19,130 nt of DNA from the NCBI GenBank assembly GCA_945883455.1, contig CAMCXJ010000021.1, positions 1 through 19,130 on the forward strand, given 5' to 3'. This DNA comes from Prosthecobacter debontii. Lineage in GTDB: Bacteria > Verrucomicrobiota > Verrucomicrobiia > Verrucomicrobiales > Akkermansiaceae. The position numbers and the translations under genes were made by a program. The notes below the pieces were generated by a model. It was given only the letters and a program-made list of their open reading frames with translations, was not told the DNA's origin and searched no databases. Shown in pieces: positions 17,601-19,130 of the stretch (positions are counted from its first letter, which is position 1; every line of letters begins with the position of its first letter).

Positions 17601-17930
17601 AGCTACCTTTCCGATGCCAAGCTCCGCATCCATGCCTACCGCGAACTCGCCGAAGCCAACACCCCGAAAGCCATCGACACCCTGGAGAAAAACTGGATCG
17701 ACCGCCACGGCCGCCTTCCCGAACCCGTCAAAAACCTTCTGACCATCGCCCGCATCAAAGCCGAAGCCGCCGCGAACAATGTCTCTTCCGTGGAAATCTC
17801 CGGACAGCGCCTGATGCTCCAGAGAAACGGCAGCCCGATTCTGATGGATGGTTCAAGGTATCCGAGGCTGACGAAGACGAAACCGGGGGAGAAGTTGGCA
17901 GAAGCGTTGGAGATGCTCCGAAATTTCTAG
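14610..17930 (+). CDS. mfd: Transcription-repair coupling factor Mfd
   Basis: Mfd removes RNA polymerase stalled at DNA damage and recruits UvrA. The 1106-residue product starts at a TTG (14610), 14 bp after the upstream stop; no ATG occurs until about residue 530. Domains in order: an N-terminal UvrB-like region (about 1-330); a middle D3 region; the CarD-like RNA polymerase interaction domain (about 423-500, IEPGDLVVHYEYGIGKFKG); the SF2 translocase with Walker A GDVGFGKTE (about 571), DEEQ (about 671), SATPIPRTL and QLRGRVGR (about 841); and the C-terminal TRCF domain with a regular PTSYLSDAKLRIHAYRELA. The catalytic motifs are intact. Two unusual in-frame inserts are present: a REP-like palindrome at about residues 268-286 and a low-complexity stretch at about residues 955-990. 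Both keep the frame, and the protein is otherwise of normal length (E. coli 1148). Confidence 0.96.
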   Translation: MRSETTWLRRAITSPEFHDHLAPFATGNGQTVFDHADEASHSFFAALACTAASDRGKKRQWIVHESPRQRERLAAELELWGITAVVLPDVGAIFGRPPETDRELQPAPEAPPLEVQDPETAAEWFAILETLAISDSFAVLLGSDQFQQYAPSPHSLLSNRTHLKPGLILDPTAFAETLTTHGYERFPTVTARGHFAIRGGILDLFPFQSPRPLRLEFFDTELESIREFDLNTQASTRKIPEIDLLLTEPPAVATIADYLKPDDAVIHIVAGTCSPSPSEGLAVPPSFLITDGTSTAEEDFTLATYASPLGTFDAGDFVLDELRRETFFKQLNEWQREAWDIGIVFSTKGELERFTELSGKNLERDLGLTPVIGELISSFTLPVTKLAVLSSSELFGRYRTPGAARRSSVEKARVIRARATLDDIEPGDLVVHYEYGIGKFKGIAQEEEGEELQIEYKDGSILSVPLEQAHLLGKYIGVGGKTPDLNKLGNATWQKNRKSAEKSILDYAARLLRIQAEREHDQGHAHPPDTRWMFEFEQSFHYTETPDQKQAILDTKHDLEAPRPMDRLICGDVGFGKTEVAIRAAFKAITGGKQAALLCPTTVLAEQHWRTFRERFSDYPIRVDLLNRFRSAAEVKATIQGLADGSVDMVIGTHRLISGDVAYKDLGLAIVDEEQRFGVAHKEKFKDLFRQIDVLTLSATPIPRTLYMALMGARDMSTIDTPPPNRLPVSTTVTAYDERIIRDAIRREMKRGGQVFFLHNRVKTIEMVHKKIKELVPEARVLVGHGQMEKHDLENVMHAFVNHEADVLLATTIIETGIDIPNANTILIDRADRFGLADLYQLRGRVGRAGEKAYAILLLPREMITQGDARKRIHAIKQYTALGSGFKIAMRDLEIRGAGNLLGTKQSGHIAQIGFDLYCQLLRQSIDRLKGKKDPSLQETTFKADFIIPTETQWVSSRHKTQDDKTQEKISSISKIKNPQSSIGNQSSDHLPAFIPTSYLSDAKLRIHAYRELAEANTPKAIDTLEKNWIDRHGRLPEPVKNLLTIARIKAEAAANNVSSVEISGQRLMLQRNGSPILMDGSRYPRLTKTKPGEKLAEALEMLRNF
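15414..15463. repeat. REP-like paired palindrome inside mfd
   Basis: A GTGG foot (15414-15417) is followed by a perfect 8-bp stem, CTGGGACT and AGTCCCAG, around TGC (15418-15436). A second hairpin with core GGGACTTGCAGTCCC (15446-15460) ends in CCACC, the reverse complement of the foot, giving an inverted pair of 50 bp. The core GGGACTTGCAGTCCC also occurs at 15420-15434, so two exact copies exist. It encodes the odd stretch AGTCSPSPSEGLAVPP in Mfd without breaking the frame. Confidence 0.75.
17472..17579. repeat. Low-complexity spacer-type insertion in mfd
   Basis: This 108-bp, AT-rich stretch encodes about 36 residues (VSSRHKTQDDKTQEKISSIS...QSSD) between two strands of the Mfd C-terminal domain. 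It contains repeated agacaca and gacaag units (17480-17513) and atcaaaaatc/atcaatc units (17528-17569), in sharp contrast to the GC-rich, proline-codon-heavy mfd around it. Length 108 is divisible by three, so the frame is preserved. Confidence 0.6.
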
Positions 17931-17961
17931 GTTGGCATCATACCTACTCCCTCCACAAATC

Positions 17962-17992
17962 TTGACCTTGATAGTATCACGTGATACTATCA
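17962..17992 (+). promoter_or_regulatory. Promoter-like site overlapped by a 24-bp perfect palindrome
   Basis: TTGACC (17962-17967), a 17-bp spacer and TACTAT (17985-17990) form a good sigma-70-type promoter. A perfect 24-bp palindrome (17969-17992; half-site TGATAGTATCAC) covers the spacer and the -10, which is where a repressor would bind. No complete gene begins directly downstream; the next is the antitoxin at 18200. It may serve a decayed gene, or drive the toxin-antitoxin pair through a long leader. Confidence 0.6.
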
Positions 17993-17993
17993 C

Positions 17994-18059
17994 CGGGTCA
18001 AACCACCGTTTTCCATCACACCTGAAATCCTCCGATCCTTGGAAGACTTCGTCTCCTCA
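17994..18059 (+). pseudogene. Possible remnant of a Fic-family gene 5' end
   Basis: One frame reads VKPPFSITPEILRSLEDFV (17997-18053), which resembles the KPPFxITPEIL opening of some Fic-family proteins. It lies right after a promoter/operator-like site. There is no start codon in this frame, which is closed upstream by TGA at 17982-17984, and after about 18060 the sequence turns into spacer-type repeat phrases. If real, only the first 20 or so codons survive. The match is short and recalled from memory, so this is tentative. Confidence 0.25.
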
Positions 18060-18072
18060 TTTTCCCCCTCTT

Positions 18073-18153
18073 CCTCTGTGTCCCCTGCGCTCTCCGTGGT
18101 TAAAAACTCTTCCTCTTCCCTTGGCGATCTTAGCGTCTTGGCGGTTCAAAATT
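18073..18153. repeat. Recurrent intergenic phrases
   Basis: Read on the minus strand this holds two phrases: ttgaaccgccaagacgctaa (18132-18151) with gatcgccaagg, and ttaaccacggagagcgcagg (18085-18104) with ggacacagagg. Very similar phrases (AACCACAGAG..., GAACCGCCAAGACGC...) recur between genes in many environmental bacterial genomes; that statement is from memory. They encode nothing recognisable. The frames that cross them are rich in S, P and L and look accidental. Confidence 0.5.
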
Positions 18154-18172
18154 CTTTCTCCCACCTTGACCA

Positions 18173-18191
18173 AATAGCCATTTTGGCTATT
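18173..18191. promoter_or_regulatory. Putative autoregulatory operator of the Phd/PIN module
   Basis: The arms AATAGCCA (18173-18180) and TGGCTATT (18184-18191) form a perfect palindrome around TTT, ending 8 bp before the antitoxin ATG. Phd/YefM-type antitoxins repress their own operon by binding short palindromes at this place, so this is the likely operator. It also explains why no Shine-Dalgarno fits before the start. Confidence 0.6.
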
Positions 18192-18199
18192 GTAATTCC

Positions 18200-18481
18200 A
18201 TGATCACCTTCACCGCCACTGAAGCGAAGAATCGTTTCGGCGAGCTTCTCGAAGCCGTTCACCGCGAACCCATCGAGATCGACAAGAAAGGCCGTCCCGT
18301 GGCAGTGATTCTTTCCTACGATACCTATCAGGAAATGAAGGAGGCTCTGGGAGAGGCAAAGAAGCCTTCGGATCTAAGCTGGCTGAGCCAATGGCGGGAA
18401 ACCGCCACTCTTGCTCCCGCAGCATGTGCAGATGATGAAACCGCCTATCACGAACATCTCGACCAGAAATACGGCAGATGA
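18200..18481 (+). CDS. Phd/YefM-family antitoxin
   Basis: The 93-residue protein begins with the classic Phd/YefM fold: MITFTATEAKNRFGELLEAVHREPIEIDKKGRPVAVILSYDTYQEM. This N-terminal part (1-50) dimerises and binds operator DNA. The C-terminal tail (about 55-93, WLSQWRETATLAPAACADDETAYHEHLDQKYGR) would be the disordered toxin-neutralising segment. The stop overlaps the start of the PIN toxin gene (ATGA at 18478-18481), and a palindrome lies just upstream. The antitoxin blocks the PIN nuclease and probably represses the operon together with it. Confidence 0.93.
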   Translation: MITFTATEAKNRFGELLEAVHREPIEIDKKGRPVAVILSYDTYQEMKEALGEAKKPSDLSWLSQWRETATLAPAACADDETAYHEHLDQKYGR

Positions 18482-18900
18482 TCCGCCTCTTCCTCGATAC
18501 CAACGTAATCCTCGATCTGATCATCAGCGACAGGGACGGGCACCAAAGCGCGCTGGCTCTTGAGAACTTTGCAAATACACATCCCTGCAAACTCTCGTGC
18601 GCATGGCACTCCCTCTCCATCATCGAATCCATCGGCAGGAAACGATTCGGATCGGAAGCCATCCACCTTTTGCTCAGGAACCTTTTGGACACATTCACCG
18701 TCCCCTCCACCGGAACCGTCGAAGCCAAACAAGCTTTCAATTACCTCGCTGGGGATTTCGAAGATGCCCTCCAAATCTCCGCTGCCGTTGCTAGCAAGGC
18801 AGACCACATTCTCACCAATGATGCCAGCGGATTCAACAAATCCCCCATCTCAGTCCTCCCTCCCAAGGACTTCCTCTTTATGTTAGCTAGCGGGGACTAA
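18478..18900 (+). CDS. PIN-domain toxin (VapC-like)
   Basis: This 140-residue PIN ribonuclease has D7 in LFLDTNVILDLI, E50 in LSIIESIG, the D93/E95/D96 cluster in AGDFEDALQ, and D115 in HILTNDASGF. All expected metal-binding acids are present. It is paired with the Phd-type antitoxin through an ATGA overlap. It is clearly different in sequence from the PIN toxin at 8989-9405, so the two modules are not a local duplication. The RNA target (often tRNA or rRNA in VapC enzymes) cannot be deduced. Confidence 0.92.
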   Translation: MIRLFLDTNVILDLIISDRDGHQSALALENFANTHPCKLSCAWHSLSIIESIGRKRFGSEAIHLLLRNLLDTFTVPSTGTVEAKQAFNYLAGDFEDALQISAAVASKADHILTNDASGFNKSPISVLPPKDFLFMLASGD

Positions 18901-18926
18901 CCCCATTTAAGACCCCATTTAAATGG
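18901..18926. repeat. Short tandem repeat and palindrome after the toxin gene
   Basis: CCCCATTTAA occurs at 18901-18910 and again at 18913-18922. The second copy continues into a perfect 12-bp palindrome, CCATTTAAATGG (18915-18926). It lies immediately after the toxin stop codon. It may be a recombination scar or a weak regulatory site; nothing more can be said. Confidence 0.5.
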
Positions 18927-18981
18927 ATGGATCGAGGTAGCCAGCCTTGCTGATCGGAATGGAATGTTATTATTTCAAGGT

Positions 18982-19130
18982 ATGAATAAAGTAGTCGAAA
19001 ATGATCCGAATGGGAAAATCCCTGCTCGCAGCGACTTGGACGTGCTAAATTTTGTCCCTCCCCAGCATGAAGCCGAACCTAAAATGAAAATTAGTAATGA
19101 GGTTTTGCGGGATGGAAGTAATTGTGTGTG
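18982..19130 (+). CDS. Start of an unknown gene, cut by the window end
   Basis: An open frame starts at ATG 18982 (MNKVVENDPNGKIPARSDLD...) and stays open for 49 codons to the end of the window. An in-frame ATG at 18964 would add six residues. The region is AT-richer than its neighbours. I recognise no domain in the visible part, and with so little sequence a chance frame cannot be excluded. Confidence 0.35.
   Translation, partial: MNKVVENDPNGKIPARSDLDVLNFVPPQHEAEPKMKISNEVLRDGSNCV

Noticed and set aside
17932..18177. 81-codon plus-strand frame between mfd and the antitoxin.
   Set aside because: It runs through the palindromic operator and the repeat phrases, has a Ser/Pro/Leu-rich accidental composition and resembles no protein.

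Overview
The window looks like a chromosomal stretch of a Verrucomicrobiota bacterium, probably near Luteolibacter/Verrucomicrobiales. The reasons are a giant MBG/YDG-repeat surface protein ending in a 'GIPGRTYGIQRST...FYRVVY' domain of the sort common in that group, moderately high GC, and an almost complete lack of Shine-Dalgarno sequences. The taxonomic placement is an inference, because no rRNA gene is present.

Layout. (1) 1-3897, plus strand: the 3' part of a very large repetitive surface or secreted protein, followed by a hairpin and a 23-bp palindrome. (2) 4100-6701, minus strand: a histidine kinase/response regulator pair whose regulator belongs to the NtrC family but has lost the sigma-54-contacting GAFTGA loop. 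It diverges from (3) 6858-8975, plus strand, a TonB-dependent outer-membrane receptor. (4) 8989-9650, minus strand: a PIN-domain toxin and its antitoxin. (5) 9916-11055, minus strand: DNA polymerase III delta subunit (holA). (6) 11320-13661, minus strand: a lipoprotein cyclophilin, plsY and gpsA in one likely operon; plsY and gpsA overlap by ATGA. (7) 13936-17930, plus strand: a divergent N-formylglutamate-amidohydrolase-like protein followed 14 bp later by mfd, which starts at TTG. (8) 18200-18900, plus strand: a Phd/YefM-PIN toxin-antitoxin pair with an operator palindrome directly upstream. (9) From about 18964 the sequence is AT-richer and a new reading frame runs off the window end.

Functional picture. 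Most genes are core housekeeping: glycerophospholipid synthesis (gpsA makes glycerol-3-phosphate, plsY acylates it), replication clamp loading (holA) and transcription-coupled repair (mfd). Two toxin-antitoxin modules and one outer-membrane uptake receptor with an adjacent signalling pair are interspersed.

The most notable content is the small repetitive DNA. A paired REP-like palindrome (GTGG foot plus GGG...CCC hairpins) lies in frame inside mfd, and a related copy lies in the holA-gpsA spacer. That spacer copy is enclosed by 19-bp inverted repeats with 17/19 matches and TA ends, like a MITE. The end sequence recurs as a free 23-bp palindrome at 4033-4055. A second in-frame insertion of low-complexity, AT-rich spacer-type sequence sits near the mfd C-terminus. 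Upstream of the second toxin-antitoxin pair is a 24-bp perfect palindrome overlapping a good promoter, followed by what may be a remnant of a Fic-type gene and by spacer phrases that I recall as recurrent in environmental bacterial genomes.

Intergenic stretches not otherwise listed (9651-9915, 13662-13935, 6702-6857) are under 300 bases. They hold no RNA gene that I can recognise.
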